NCBI RefSeq assembly: GCF_024508335.1
Contig: NZ_CP101988.1
Coordinates: 1,054,001 to 1,118,000, forward strand
Length of the DNA: 64,000 bases
Direction: 5' to 3'
Source of the DNA: Cellulomonas chengniuliangii
GTDB lineage: Bacteria; Actinomycetota; Actinomycetes; Actinomycetales; Cellulomonadaceae
Below the pieces are notes generated by a model. It was not told the origin of the DNA. It did no database searches and was given only the letters and a program-made list of their open reading frames with translations. How positions within the stretch are numbered: position 1 is the stretch's first letter; each line of letters starts with the position of its first letter. The translations under genes were made by a program, and so were the position numbers. Below, piece after piece: positions 1 to 12,861 of the stretch.

Positions 1-1341
1 GCGGACGAGGCCGCCGCCGAGCCGGCGGTGCCCGCGGCGGACCCGCGCGGCTCCGACCTGTGGGTCGCCGAGGCCAGCGGCAACGGCTCCGCCACGCTGA
101 CGTGGACCGACGAGCCCGGGCGCTGGAGCCTGCTCGTCGCCAGCGTCGGATCCGAGCCCCCCACGCTCACCCTGTCCTGGCCGCGCACCGTGACCACCCC
201 GTGGCTCGTGCCCTCCCTCGCGGTCGGCGGGCTTCTGCTGGTCGTCGGGATCCTGCTGGGTGTGCGGCAGTGGCGCCGTGGCCGTCGCGGGGCGACGGAG
301 GCCGAGTGGCACCCGGTGCACACCGGCGCGATCCCGGCCGTCACGGGGACGGTCGGCTCGCAGGCCCCCACCGCGCTGACGCGCCGACAGCTGCGCGAGC
401 TCCAGGCCGCCGGTCCGGGCGTGCGCGCCCGAGACGAGCGCCAGGAGCCCTCCGAGGCCGCGACTCGTCCCGGCCCGTCGGCCCCCGCCGCGTCACCCTC
501 CGCGCAGCCGTCCGCATGGGCAGACCGGCCCGGCGCCACCTCGGCGTCCTCCCCGTCGACTCCCGCGTCCTCGTCGAGCCCGGCGACGCCCGCGGGAACG
601 CCCTGGGGCGCGGCGCCTGGTCGCCGTGAGGTCGACGCCGGCCCGGCACGGCCCGCCGCGCCTTCGCCAGCCGCGGCCTCGTCCGCCGCGCCTCACGCGC
701 CCCGCTCGCCCGAGGCCCCGTCGGCGGACCGGTCTCGTCGGCCGTCGTGGCTGCAGGGCCGCCCTGCCGACGAGGCGCCCGCCGCGGCGTCGGTGCCGCC
801 CCCCGCCCACGTCAACGGACCGGGCGCGCGCCCAGCGCCCGGCTCGGGCGCGGCGTCCGACGCGCCCGAGGAGTCGCGGCGCCGACGCGACCTGCCGACG
901 CTCGGCAGCCGGTGGGTGTCACGCGGGGCCGAGCGCCAGCGTCCCGTGCCCTCGCCCGAGGGCGTCCCCGCCGAGCCGCACGTCGCCGCCCAGGCCGACG
1001 GTCCCGCGAGGCCGACGTCCCGCGCCGAGCTCCGGCGTGGGGCAGGCGACGGCCGACGGTCGATGGGCTGGGGCTCCCGACCTGAGGCGTCGCCCGAGCC
1101 TGTTCGCGGTCCTGTGCCGCCGACAGGCGCGCGCCCCGACGATGCCGCCGCCCGCCCAGGGCCCGCCGCGGGTACCGCGTGGCCGGTGACGACCCCCCAG
1201 CCGACGTGGTCGCACGTCGGCGCCGCCGAGGGCGCCGCGCCGCGGGCCGATGCCTGGCGCCGCGCGTGGGGCATTCCGGGGGAGACGGCTCCGGCCGACG
1301 ACGAGCCGGGCCGCGACCCGGAGGAGAGTGAGCGCAGATGA
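1..1341 (+). CDS. membrane protein with long disordered tail (5' truncated)
   Basis: The reading frame is open from the first base, so the true start lies upstream of the window. The visible part begins with a short extracytoplasmic stretch containing a beta-rich segment (SATLTWTDEPGRWSL). One hydrophobic transmembrane segment follows, encoded at about 196-265, then a basic stop-transfer stretch (RQWRRGRRG). The remaining roughly 350 residues are a Pro/Ala/Ser/Arg-rich, probably disordered cytoplasmic tail. No catalytic domain was recognised. The stop codon overlaps the next gene by four bases (ATGA), so this gene and the following lipoprotein gene are probably translationally coupled. Function is unknown; an envelope-associated role is an inference from topology and from the lipoprotein partner. 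Confidence 0.75.
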   Translation, partial: ADEAAAEPAVPAADPRGSDLWVAEASGNGSATLTWTDEPGRWSLLVASVGSEPPTLTLSWPRTVTTPWLVPSLAVGGLLLVVGILLGVRQWRRGRRGATEAEWHPVHTGAIPAVTGTVGSQAPTALTRRQLRELQAAGPGVRARDERQEPSEAATRPGPSAPAASPSAQPSAWADRPGATSASSPSTPASSSSPATPAGTPWGAAPGRREVDAGPARPAAPSPAAASSAAPHAPRSPEAPSADRSRRPSWLQGRPADEAPAAASVPPPAHVNGPGARPAPGSGAASDAPEESRRRRDLPTLGSRWVSRGAERQRPVPSPEGVPAEPHVAAQADGPARPTSRAELRRGAGDGRRSMGWGSRPEASPEPVRGPVPPTGARPDDAAARPGPAAGTAWPVTTPQPTWSHVGAAEGAAPRADAWRRAWGIPGETAPADDEPGRDPEESERR

Positions 1342-2336
1342 CGTCCCCCATCCGCCGCGCGCGCGCAGGCGCCGTGGTCCTGGCCGGCTGCCTCGCGCTC
1401 GGCGCCTGCTCGGGCTCGCTGCCCGAGCCCGCCCCCGAGCCGGCCCAGGCTGTGGCGCCCCCGGTGCTCACCGCCGCGCAGTCCGAGACCGTGCTGGAAC
1501 GGCTGGGGGAGGTGCTGGGGCAGGCTGACGCCGCCCTCGACCCCGCGCTACTGGCTGAGCGGGTCTCCGGCCCGGCGCTGGCGATGCGCGGCGCGGAGTA
1601 CGTGCGCGCCAGCGCGACCGCCGGCGCGAAGCCGCCCACGGCGCTCCCGGTGACGGCCCAGTCGAGCGTGGTCCCCGACACGACGGAGTGGCCCCGGACC
1701 CAGCTGGTGGTCACCGAGCAGCCGGAGGACCTGCAGGCCCCGCGCATCCTGGTGCTGCAGCAGGCCTCGCCCCGTGAGCCGTACAAGTTGTGGGGGTGGG
1801 CCCGCCTGGGCGGCGGTGTGCAGATGCCGCCGACTGCCGACATCGCGTTGGGCAGCCAGCCGGTCGCCCTCGACGACGAGTCGCTGCTCGTGAAGCCGGC
1901 CGACCTGATGGGCCTGTACGCGGACGTGCTCACCAACGGGGACGCCTCCCCGCACGCGGCGACCTTCGGCCCTGACTTCTTCCGCACGACGATCGAGGGC
2001 CGCCGGGCCGAGTCGCAGGCGAGCGTGCAGGCCGTCGGCACGGCAGCCGAGTCCTACACGCCCGTGGGAGACGTGATCGCGCTGTCGACCGCGGACGGCG
2101 GGGCCCTCGTCGTCGCCGAGATGAGCACCGTGACCACCCTCGCGATCAGCCAGGGCAGCCTCACGCTCACCGACCCGTTCGAGGTGGCGTTGGCTGGCAA
2201 GGCCAGCGTCGGCAAGAATCTGTCCAGGACGTGGTCAGACGTCATCGTCTTCTACGTGCCGCCCGCAGGCTCGGTGACGCCCCAGGTCCAGGTGCTCGCC
2301 GCCGAGCACGCACTCACCGCCGTCACCGGCGAGTGA
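1338..2336 (+). CDS. lipoprotein of unknown function
   Basis: A 332-residue protein with an Arg-containing N-region, a hydrophobic h-region and a lipobox (LGAC) near residues 21-24, so it should be lipidated and anchored on the outer face of the cytoplasmic membrane. A Pro/Glu-rich linker follows. The body carries segments such as RILVLQQASPREPYKLWGW and, near the C-terminus, VIVFYVPP. It lies in a run with the upstream membrane protein (4-bp overlap) and the downstream CnoX-like gene (28-bp gap). From memory, a membrane protein, lipoprotein and thioredoxin-fold triplet like this is common in Micrococcales. No enzymatic motif was recognised and I do not assign a function. Confidence 0.8.
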   Translation: MTSPIRRARAGAVVLAGCLALGACSGSLPEPAPEPAQAVAPPVLTAAQSETVLERLGEVLGQADAALDPALLAERVSGPALAMRGAEYVRASATAGAKPPTALPVTAQSSVVPDTTEWPRTQLVVTEQPEDLQAPRILVLQQASPREPYKLWGWARLGGGVQMPPTADIALGSQPVALDDESLLVKPADLMGLYADVLTNGDASPHAATFGPDFFRTTIEGRRAESQASVQAVGTAAESYTPVGDVIALSTADGGALVVAEMSTVTTLAISQGSLTLTDPFEVALAGKASVGKNLSRTWSDVIVFYVPPAGSVTPQVQVLAAEHALTAVTGE

Positions 2337-2364
2337 ACTCGACGCTTACGCAGGAGAACCCACG

Positions 2365-3309
2365 ATGAGCCAGCCGCCGAGCCAGCGCCCGCCCCTCGAC
2401 GTCCGGGGCGCGATCGACCTCTCCGCCCTCGCGCGGCCGTCCACCCCGCCGCCCGGCGCGCCAGGCGGCCCCCCGGCCGCCGGGTCCTACGTGGTCGACG
2501 TCGGCGAGGCGGACTTCCCCGCACTGGTCCAGTCGTCCACCCAGTTCCCGGTCGTCGCCCTGCTGTGGGCCGCCTGGAGCGAGGTGAGCACCGGCCTCGC
2601 CCGCGACCTCGGGGCCCTCGCCGCGGAGTACGGCGGGCGATTCCTGCTGGCCCGCATCGATGTGGAGGCGAATCCCCAGATCGCGCAGGCCTTCCAGGTG
2701 CAGTCGGTGCCGACGGTGGTCGCCGTGCTCGCCGGCCAGCCGCTGCCGCTGTTCCAGGGCGCGCTCCCGGGCGACCAGGTCCGCGGGGTGCTCGACCAGG
2801 TGCTCGCCGCCGCCGCCGCGAACGGGATCACCGGAACGGCGCCGCTGGCCGACCAGGCCCCGGCTGACGCCCCCGAGGAGGAGGAGGAGCCGCCGTTGCC
2901 GCCTCTGCACCAGGCTGCCTTCGACGCGATCGAGCGCGACGACCTCGCGGCCGCCCAGGAGGCGTACGCCCAGGCCCTGCGCGAGAACCCCCGGGACGAC
3001 ATGGCGCGCGCCGGGCTGGCCCAGGTCGGCCTGCTCGAGCGGACCCGCGACGCCGATCTCGCCGCTGCCCGCGACGCCGCCGCCGCGGACGCGTCCGACG
3101 TCGCGGCGCAGCTCCTGGTCGCCGACCTCGATGTGCTGGGCGGCAAGGTGGAGGACGCCTTCGCCCGCCTGATCGACGTCGTGCGGATCACCGCGGGCGA
3201 CGAGCGGGAGTCGGTCCGCCAGCGGCTCGTGGACTTGTTCGAGGTCGTGGGCGGGGACGACCCCCGGGTAGTCGCTGCCCGGCGGTCGCTCGCCAACGCC
3301 CTGTACTGA
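2365..3309 (+). CDS. cysteine-less thioredoxin-fold/TPR protein, CnoX (YbbN) type
   Basis: A 314-residue protein. Residues 1-40 are a Pro-rich linker, about 42-150 a thioredoxin fold, and about 175-310 an all-helical TPR-like region (AFDAIERDDLAAAQEAYAQA and following repeats). The position of the thioredoxin CxxC motif reads WAAWSEVS at residues 68-75, so both redox cysteines are absent. The cis-proline segment SVPTVVAV near residue 113 is kept. In this family (Escherichia coli CnoX/YbbN) the protein works as a holdase co-chaperone that passes substrates to GroEL or DnaK, and family members with and without cysteines are known. A chaperone role without disulfide chemistry is therefore inferred here. 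AGGAGA lies about 10 bases before the ATG, and a strong hairpin follows the stop. Confidence 0.82.
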   Translation: MSQPPSQRPPLDVRGAIDLSALARPSTPPPGAPGGPPAAGSYVVDVGEADFPALVQSSTQFPVVALLWAAWSEVSTGLARDLGALAAEYGGRFLLARIDVEANPQIAQAFQVQSVPTVVAVLAGQPLPLFQGALPGDQVRGVLDQVLAAAAANGITGTAPLADQAPADAPEEEEEPPLPPLHQAAFDAIERDDLAAAQEAYAQALRENPRDDMARAGLAQVGLLERTRDADLAAARDAAAADASDVAAQLLVADLDVLGGKVEDAFARLIDVVRITAGDERESVRQRLVDLFEVVGGDDPRVVAARRSLANALY

Positions 3310-3338
3310 CCGACCGACGGCAGCGCGTCGTCGTGCAT

Positions 3339-3378
3339 GGAGGGCCGGGCCCGCGTCATCACGCGGGGCCGGCCCTCC
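3339..3378 (+). terminator. GC-rich terminator hairpin after the CnoX-like gene
   Basis: The 17-base arms GGAGGGCCGGGCCCGCG and CGCGGGGCCGGCCCTCC pair with one mismatch around the loop TCATCA. There is no T-run, which is usual in high-GC actinobacteria. The hairpin separates the upstream operon from the rRNA promoters. Confidence 0.7.
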
Positions 3379-3448
3379 GCGCATCCGCGCCCACCGGGGC
3401 CTTCCCGTGGCCGCCGGGCCCTCGTGACTCAGATCACGGGTCGCTCGC

Positions 3449-3478
3449 TTGACGCTCGGCGCCGGGCGCTCGTAATGT
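3449..3478 (+). promoter_or_regulatory. rRNA promoter P1
   Basis: TTGACG at 3449-3454 and TAATGT at 3473-3478 are separated by 18 bases. This is the first of three tandem promoters, about 700 bases upstream of 16S. It is followed by a structured leader at 3506-3553 that is repeated after P2. Confidence 0.65.
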
Positions 3479-3505
3479 TCTGGACGTCGCCCGGCAGGGA
3501 GGAAC

Positions 3506-3553
3506 GGACACCGAGGAGTGAACCTCGGAGGCCGGTCCCGCGGAGCGGCCACC
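3506..3553 (+). repeat. rRNA leader element, copy 1
   Basis: This segment begins CGGACACC, contains AACCTCGG and ends CGGCCACC. It matches 3702-3749 with about ten substitutions and a one-base indel. It can fold with GGAGGCCG pairing to CGGCCACC (one A·A mismatch). Its position just after P1 suggests a leader structure duplicated together with the promoter. Confidence 0.55.
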
Positions 3554-3647
3554 AGGGCGTCATCCACGACGGCGACACGATCGCGGTCGAGGAGAGATGC
3601 CCGGCGGAGGCGCAGTATCCACCCCAGATCAGCTGGCAACAGCGGGT

Positions 3648-3676
3648 TTGACGGAAGGAAGCGGCTCGGCTAAGTT
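3648..3676 (+). promoter_or_regulatory. rRNA promoter P2
   Basis: TTGACG at 3648-3653 and TAAGTT at 3671-3676 are separated by exactly 17 bases. The 50 bases from the -35 onward match P3 at about 42 positions, so P2 and P3 are a tandem duplication of one promoter. Confidence 0.8.
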
Positions 3677-3701
3677 TCAACGGCTGCCTCCGGGCGGAAG
3701 G

Positions 3702-3749
3702 CGGACACCAAGGGAAGAACCTCGGTGGCCGCTCGACGGAGCAGCCACC
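3702..3749 (+). repeat. rRNA leader element, copy 2
   Basis: Second copy of the leader element seen after P1. It folds as GGTGGCCGCTC with GAGCAGCCACC around a GACG loop, with one C·A mismatch. The hairpin is retained although its sequence differs from copy 1, which suggests selection on the structure. Confidence 0.55.
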
Positions 3750-3822
3750 CACACTTCATGATCACGGCGGTTCGTCCGTCGTGAGACTGTGGCGCGGGGT
3801 GGAGACGAGTCTCCTCCCACGA

Positions 3823-3840
3823 GTCCCTCGAAAGAGGGAC
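3823..3840 (+). promoter_or_regulatory. GAAA-tetraloop hairpin abutting P3
   Basis: GTCCCTC and GAGGGAC form a perfect 7-bp stem closed by a GAAA tetraloop. It ends on the base before the -35 of P3. Transcripts started at P1 or P2 would carry it. The GGAGAC-GA-GTCTCC palindrome at 3801-3814 lies just upstream. Its role (processing, pausing or attenuation) is unknown. Confidence 0.5.
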
Positions 3841-3869
3841 TTGACGGAGGGAAGCGACTCCGCTAAGTT
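3841..3869 (+). promoter_or_regulatory. rRNA promoter P3
   Basis: TTGACG at 3841-3846 and TAAGTT at 3864-3869 are separated by 17 bases, the same architecture as P2. It is the most 16S-proximal promoter of the three. Confidence 0.8.
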
Positions 3870-3917
3870 AGAACGGTTGCCTCCAGACGGGTTGCAAGGC
3901 CCGAACGGATGCGCGTC

Positions 3918-3943
3918 TGTTCCTTGAGAACTCAACAGTGTGC
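3918..3943 (+). promoter_or_regulatory. boxA-like antitermination/leader element of pre-16S rRNA
   Basis: TGTTCCTTGAGAACTCAACA is the actinobacterial leader motif related to boxA (Nus-factor antitermination). A second copy of the core, CTTGAGAACT, lies in the 16S-23S spacer at 6031-6040. The stretch 3944-4154 up to 16S is AT-richer leader with no gene in it. Confidence 0.55.
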
Positions 3944-4154
3944 CAAGTAGTCGATGCCAAGATGGTTCATCGTCTGGTGGTTCCCCGCTTTTTGGTGGGG
4001 GGTTGCTGGTTGGTGAGTCTTGGTTGACATGGAGGCGTTGTCCACCCCGTGGGTGGCGTCTTCGAATCAGCCGAATTAACTGGCCCTGCTTTCGGGTGGG
4101 GCTGTTTCGTGTGTCGGTTTCCTTGCCGCTTCGGTGGTGGGGTGCCATGAGACA

Positions 4155-9185
<5,031 letters not shown>

Positions 9186-9198
9186 CACTACATTGCTA

Positions 9199-9212
9199 CG
9201 CGTCCACTGTGC
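9199..9212 (+). other. pre-23S processing stem, 3' arm
   Basis: CGCGTCCACTGTGC is the perfect 14-base complement of the spacer arm at 6041-6054. It lies between 23S and 5S. Confidence 0.75.
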
Positions 9213-9262
9213 GGTTCCCGAGATACGAACGGGAATCATCCCGAGATTCATATCTCCATAGA

Positions 9263-9382
9263 GTTACGGCGGTCATAGCGAAGGGGAAACGCCCGGTCCC
9301 ATTCCGAACCCGGAAGCTAAGCCCTTCAGCGCCGATGGTACTGCACTCGCCAGGGTGTGGGAGAGTAGGTCGCCGCCGGAAC
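9263..9382 (+). rRNA. rrf: 5S ribosomal RNA
   Basis: About 120 bases with the typical actinobacterial 5S sequence: TTACGGCGGTCATAGCG at the 5' end, CCCATTCCGAACCCGGAAGC in the middle and GGGAGAGTAGGTCGCCGCC near the 3' end. The ends pair as helix I. It lies about 80 bases after 23S. Confidence 0.95.
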
Positions 9383-9392
9383 ATCATTCAGG

Positions 9393-9430
9393 AAGAGCCA
9401 TCCCCTATGGGGATGGCTCTTTCTGTTTTG
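9393..9430 (+). terminator. rRNA operon intrinsic terminator
   Basis: AAGAGCCATCCCC pairs perfectly with GGGGATGGCTCTT around the loop TAT and is followed by TCTGTTTT. This is a classical hairpin plus T-rich tail, rare in this GC-rich genome and fitting for a strong rRNA operon. The bases from 9431 to 9568 hold nothing recognisable. Confidence 0.9.
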
Positions 9431-9568
9431 CCCACATGACACGCCCCCGCGTCCCCGATCCCGGGAGCCCGCACGGCGGCGTCTCGGGGCGCGGGACGCT
9501 GCGTCGCCCTGCGCTCGAGGTTGTCTCGGACGATCCCGAAGGGCCGCCGAGGCAGGCCAGAGTGCGTT

Positions 9569-9599
9569 CGACGCCGGGAGCTTGTCGCTCCCGGCGTCG
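9569..9599 (-). terminator. glgB terminator hairpin
   Basis: CGACGCCGGGAGC and GCTCCCGGCGTCG form a perfect 13-bp stem with a 5-base loop, starting 6 bases beyond the glgB stop. It separates glgB from the converging rRNA operon. Confidence 0.75.
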
Positions 9600-9605
9600 C
9601 TTTCC

Positions 9606-11789
9606 TCACTCCGCGATGAAGTAGACGGCTCCTAGCGGAGGAACGCGGACGGTCGCCGAGAACGGACGGCCATAGTGCGGCTCGGGAACGGCTTCGACCG
9701 CGCCGAGATTGCCCACACCAGAGCCGGCGTACACCGTGGCGTCAGTGTTGAGCGCTTCGATCCAGCGCCCGCCACTGGGCAGCGCGAGCCGATATCCCTC
9801 GTGCGGGGTGCCGGCGAAGTTCACGACCACCGCGACTTGGCGGCCTGCGGAGTCACGGCGCAGATAGGCGAGGACGTTGTGGTCGGCGTCGTTCGAGTCG
9901 ATCCACTCGAAGCCCTGCGGCGAGTCGTCGAGCTCCCAGAGGGCCGGAGTCTCGCGGTACAGGCGGTTGAGGTCGCGCACCAGGTGATGGACCCCCGCGT
10001 GCAGCGGATTGTCGAGCAGCCACCAGTCGAGGCTGCGCGACTCCGACCACTCCGCGCCCTGGCCGAACTCGGAGCCCATGAAGAGCAGCTGCTTGCCCGG
10101 GTGGGACCACTGGTAGGCGAGCAGCGCCCGCACATTCGCCAGCTTCTGCCAGTCGTCTCCCGGCATCTTCCCCATGAGGGAGCCCTTGCCGTGGACGACC
10201 TCGTCGTGGCTGATCGGCAGGATGAAGTGCTCGGTGAAGGCGTACACGAGGGAGAACGTGGCCTCGTTGTGGTGGTAGCGCCGGTTGATCGGCTCCTCCG
10301 CCATGTAGCGCAGGGTGTCGTTCATCCAGCCCATGTTCCACTTGAACCCGAACCCGAGCCCGCCCTGGTCAGTCGGGGCGGTCACTCCGGGCCAGGCGGT
10401 CGACTCCTCGGCGATGATCATCACGCCGGGGGTGCGCCGGTAGGCCGTGGCATTGGCCTCCTGGAGGAAGCCGATGGCCTCGAGGTTCTCCCGGCCACCA
10501 TGGATGTTCGGGCGCCACTGCCCCGGCTGGCGGGAGTAGTCCAGGTACAGCATCGAGGCCACAGCGTCGACGCGCAGCGCGTCCACGTGGAACTCCTCGA
10601 GCCAGTAGGTCGCGTTGGCCACGAGGAAGTTGCGGACCTCGAGCCGTCCGTAGTTGAAGACGAACGTGCCCCAGTCCGGCTGCTCGCCCAGCAGGGGGTC
10701 CGGGTGCTCGTAGAGCGGGGTGCCGTCGAAACGGGCCAGCGCCCACTCGTCCTTGGGGAAGTGGGCGGGCACCCAGTCGACGATCACGCCAATCCCGGCG
10801 CGGTGCAGGGTGTCCACGAGGTGCCGGAAGTCGTCAGGGTGGCCGAACCGCGAGGTGGGCGCGTAGTACGAGGAGACCTGGTATCCCCAGGACCCGCCGA
10901 AGGGGTGCTCGGCCACGGGCATCAGCTCGACGTGGGTGAACCCCAGGTCCAGCACGTACTCGGTGAGCTGTGTCGCGAGCTCCCGGTAGGACAGGCCGGC
11001 CCGCCACGAGCCGAGGTGCACCTCGTAGATGCTCACCGGGCCGGTGTGCGGGTCACGCGAGGAGCGGCCCGCGAGCCAGGCGTCGTCGGTCCACTCGTGG
11101 CGGCTCTCGACCACGACAGACGCGGTCGCAGGGGGCACCTCGGTGCCCTTGGCCAAGGGGTCGGCCTTCTGCCGCCACGAGCCGTCGCGCCCGAGGATCT
11201 CGTACTTGTACCGCGCCCCTGCCTCGACGCCCGGGATGAAGAGCTCCCAGACGCCGCGGTCGCCCAGTGAGCGCATGGCGTTCTGGGTTCCCTGCCAGTG
11301 GTTGAAGTCGCCGACGACCCGGACCGCGACGGCGTTGGGCGCCCAGACGGCGAACGCCGTGCCGCGGACCTCGCCGAGCATGCTCGGGTAGGTGTGCGTG
11401 TTCGCGCCGAGCACGGTCCACAGCTGTTCGTGGCGGCCCTCGCGGATGAGGTGGCGATCGAGCTCGTGGACCGTCGGCAGGAACCGGTAGGGGTCGTCCG
11501 TGCGGGTGGTCTGGCCGGCGTACGTCACATCCAGCCGGTAGTCCGGCACCTGGTCGCCGGGCAGCACCACGAACCAGACGCCGTCCACCTCATGGGTGGC
11601 GGGGAACGAGCCCTGCTGGGTGACGACCTCGACGGCGTCGGCCAAGGGCCGCAGCACGCGGATCGTCGTCCGCCCGCTGTCGACGTGGGGCCCGAGCACG
11701 GAGTGCGGCTCGTGGGACATGCCCCGCGCGACCGCGTGCAGGCGCGCCGGGTCGACGGGGACGGGGACGAGCTCGGCCTGCCGGTTCAT
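9606..11789 (-). CDS. glgB: 1,4-alpha-glucan branching enzyme
   Basis: A 727-residue GH13 branching enzyme that moves alpha-1,4 segments onto alpha-1,6 branch points of glycogen in the cytoplasm. The N-terminal beta-sandwich module contains VVGDFNHW. The catalytic barrel has DALRVDAV with the nucleophile Asp near 408, AEEST with the acid/base Glu near 461, and SHDEVVHG with the third Asp near 529. Length matches the family. ATG at 11789 is chosen; a TTG four codons upstream is possible. It lies 60 bases downstream of the LacI-like sensor gene on the same strand and may be co-transcribed with it. In many actinobacteria glgB adjoins glgE-treS-mak, but here those genes are about 32 kb away. Confidence 0.95.
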   Translation of the reverse strand: MNRQAELVPVPVDPARLHAVARGMSHEPHSVLGPHVDSGRTTIRVLRPLADAVEVVTQQGSFPATHEVDGVWFVVLPGDQVPDYRLDVTYAGQTTRTDDPYRFLPTVHELDRHLIREGRHEQLWTVLGANTHTYPSMLGEVRGTAFAVWAPNAVAVRVVGDFNHWQGTQNAMRSLGDRGVWELFIPGVEAGARYKYEILGRDGSWRQKADPLAKGTEVPPATASVVVESRHEWTDDAWLAGRSSRDPHTGPVSIYEVHLGSWRAGLSYRELATQLTEYVLDLGFTHVELMPVAEHPFGGSWGYQVSSYYAPTSRFGHPDDFRHLVDTLHRAGIGVIVDWVPAHFPKDEWALARFDGTPLYEHPDPLLGEQPDWGTFVFNYGRLEVRNFLVANATYWLEEFHVDALRVDAVASMLYLDYSRQPGQWRPNIHGGRENLEAIGFLQEANATAYRRTPGVMIIAEESTAWPGVTAPTDQGGLGFGFKWNMGWMNDTLRYMAEEPINRRYHHNEATFSLVYAFTEHFILPISHDEVVHGKGSLMGKMPGDDWQKLANVRALLAYQWSHPGKQLLFMGSEFGQGAEWSESRSLDWWLLDNPLHAGVHHLVRDLNRLYRETPALWELDDSPQGFEWIDSNDADHNVLAYLRRDSAGRQVAVVVNFAGTPHEGYRLALPSGGRWIEALNTDATVYAGSGVGNLGAVEAVPEPHYGRPFSATVRVPPLGAVYFIAE

Positions 11790-11849
11790 GTCCCTACCCA
11801 ACCACCAGGAAGGGCCGTCCGCACCGTCTCCACGCGGGGAAGTACGAGG

Positions 11850-12695
11850 TCAGGGCGTGTAGGTGGCGGTGGACCCGCGCGCGACGAGGCGGGGGAGCGG
11901 CGCCATGTGCGATGCGACAGGGCCGTCAGCGAGCAGGTTGAGCACGCAATCGGCGGCTTGGGCGCCCATCGCGTGCACGTCCAAGCTCATCGCGGACAGC
12001 GGCGGGTGGGCGAGCCGGCACAGGGCGGAGTCGTCCCACGCGAGGATCGACAGCCGCTCGGGGACCGAGACGCCCATCTCCTGCGCGACGCCGAGCCCCG
12101 CGAGAGCCATCACGTCGTTGTCGTAGACGATCGCCGACGGGGCGCCCCGGCGGCCGAGGAGGGCACGGGTGGCCCGTGTCCCGGAGAGCTCCGTGTAGTC
12201 GCCCTCGACCACGGTGCCCTCGGCGCCCCGGCGGGTGCACTCGGAGAGGAACGCCTCGGTGCGGGTCTGCGTGTGCGCCAGGGCGGCGGGCCCGCTGACC
12301 CGGGCGAGGTGCAGGTGGCCGAGCGAGACGAGGTGCGCCACGGCGTCGCGCATCGCCTGCGCGTTGTCGATCCAGACGTTGGAGAACGGCAGGTCGCGGG
12401 TGGGGCCGCCGATGACCACGGCGGGGATGCCCAGCTCGGCGAGCACCGGCAGCCGCGGGTCGTCGGCCACGACGTTGACGACCACGACGGCGTCGACCAT
12501 CTGGCCCTTGCCCCACCGGCGGTACGCGGCGATCTCGGCGTCGTGGTCGGGCACGACGTGCAGCAGGAGCGAGCGGTCGTCGGAGCCGAGCGTCTCCTCG
12601 ATGCCGGCGATCAGCTCCATGAAGAAGGGCTCGAGCCCGAGCATCCGGGCAGGTCGAGCCAGCACCAGGCCCACGGCGTCCGCCCTGCTCGTCAC
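11850..12695 (-). CDS. LacI/GalR-type sugar-sensor protein lacking the HTH domain
   Basis: From GTG at 12695 the protein has 281 residues and aligns with the ligand-binding half of LacI/GalR regulators. It opens with the usual post-linker strand (VGLVLARP), has PFFMELIAGIEE, then VWIDNAQAMRDAVAHLVSLGH, and later AIVYDNDVMALAGLGVAQEMG and SILAWDDSALCRLAHPPLSAMSLD. The roughly 60-residue N-terminal helix-turn-helix and hinge are missing. The frame continues upstream only to 12770 without HTH similarity, and I found no convincing HTH in the other two minus-strand frames. TAGGCT lies seven bases before the GTG, compatible with a leaderless transcript. It precedes glgB. It may be a degenerate repressor or a sugar-binding protein with another role. 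Confidence 0.75.
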   Translation of the reverse strand: MTSRADAVGLVLARPARMLGLEPFFMELIAGIEETLGSDDRSLLLHVVPDHDAEIAAYRRWGKGQMVDAVVVVNVVADDPRLPVLAELGIPAVVIGGPTRDLPFSNVWIDNAQAMRDAVAHLVSLGHLHLARVSGPAALAHTQTRTEAFLSECTRRGAEGTVVEGDYTELSGTRATRALLGRRGAPSAIVYDNDVMALAGLGVAQEMGVSVPERLSILAWDDSALCRLAHPPLSAMSLDVHAMGAQAADCVLNLLADGPVASHMAPLPRLVARGSTATYTP

Positions 12696-12807
12696 GCGCG
12701 CCAGCCTAGTGCCAGGGCTCGTGCTGATGGCCCGGCCGCGACGTCGCACGCCGGGATGCGCCTGGGCCAAGGTTCCCGCCGGAGGATCGCGTGCGGCAGC
12801 CGTGCGC

Positions 12808-12837
12808 TACACTCCGGTCATACCGAACAGTCGGTTT
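12808..12837 (+). promoter_or_regulatory. operator A with -10 of the SDR-TetR operon
   Basis: ATACCGAACAGTCGGTTT at 12820-12837 is one of four near-identical palindromes in the window (others at 16063, 25325 and 31522). A probable -10, TACACT, is at 12808-12813, which puts the operator at the transcription start, a repressing position. It lies 24 bases before the first gene of an operon that encodes a TetR regulator, so autoregulation is likely. Confidence 0.75.
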
Positions 12838-12861
12838 GTTGCCGCTGAGCAGAGGAGCCCG

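Noticed and set aside
4024-4029. TTGACA as a possible fourth rRNA promoter
   Set aside because: No acceptable -10 lies 16-18 bases downstream, and the position within the pre-16S leader argues against it.
12696-12860. HTH of the LacI-like gene hidden by a frameshift
   Set aside because: The three minus-strand frames were read by eye; one has a short DVAA-like stretch (CDVAAGPSARA), but there is no continuing LacI HTH and no linker to the sensor domain.
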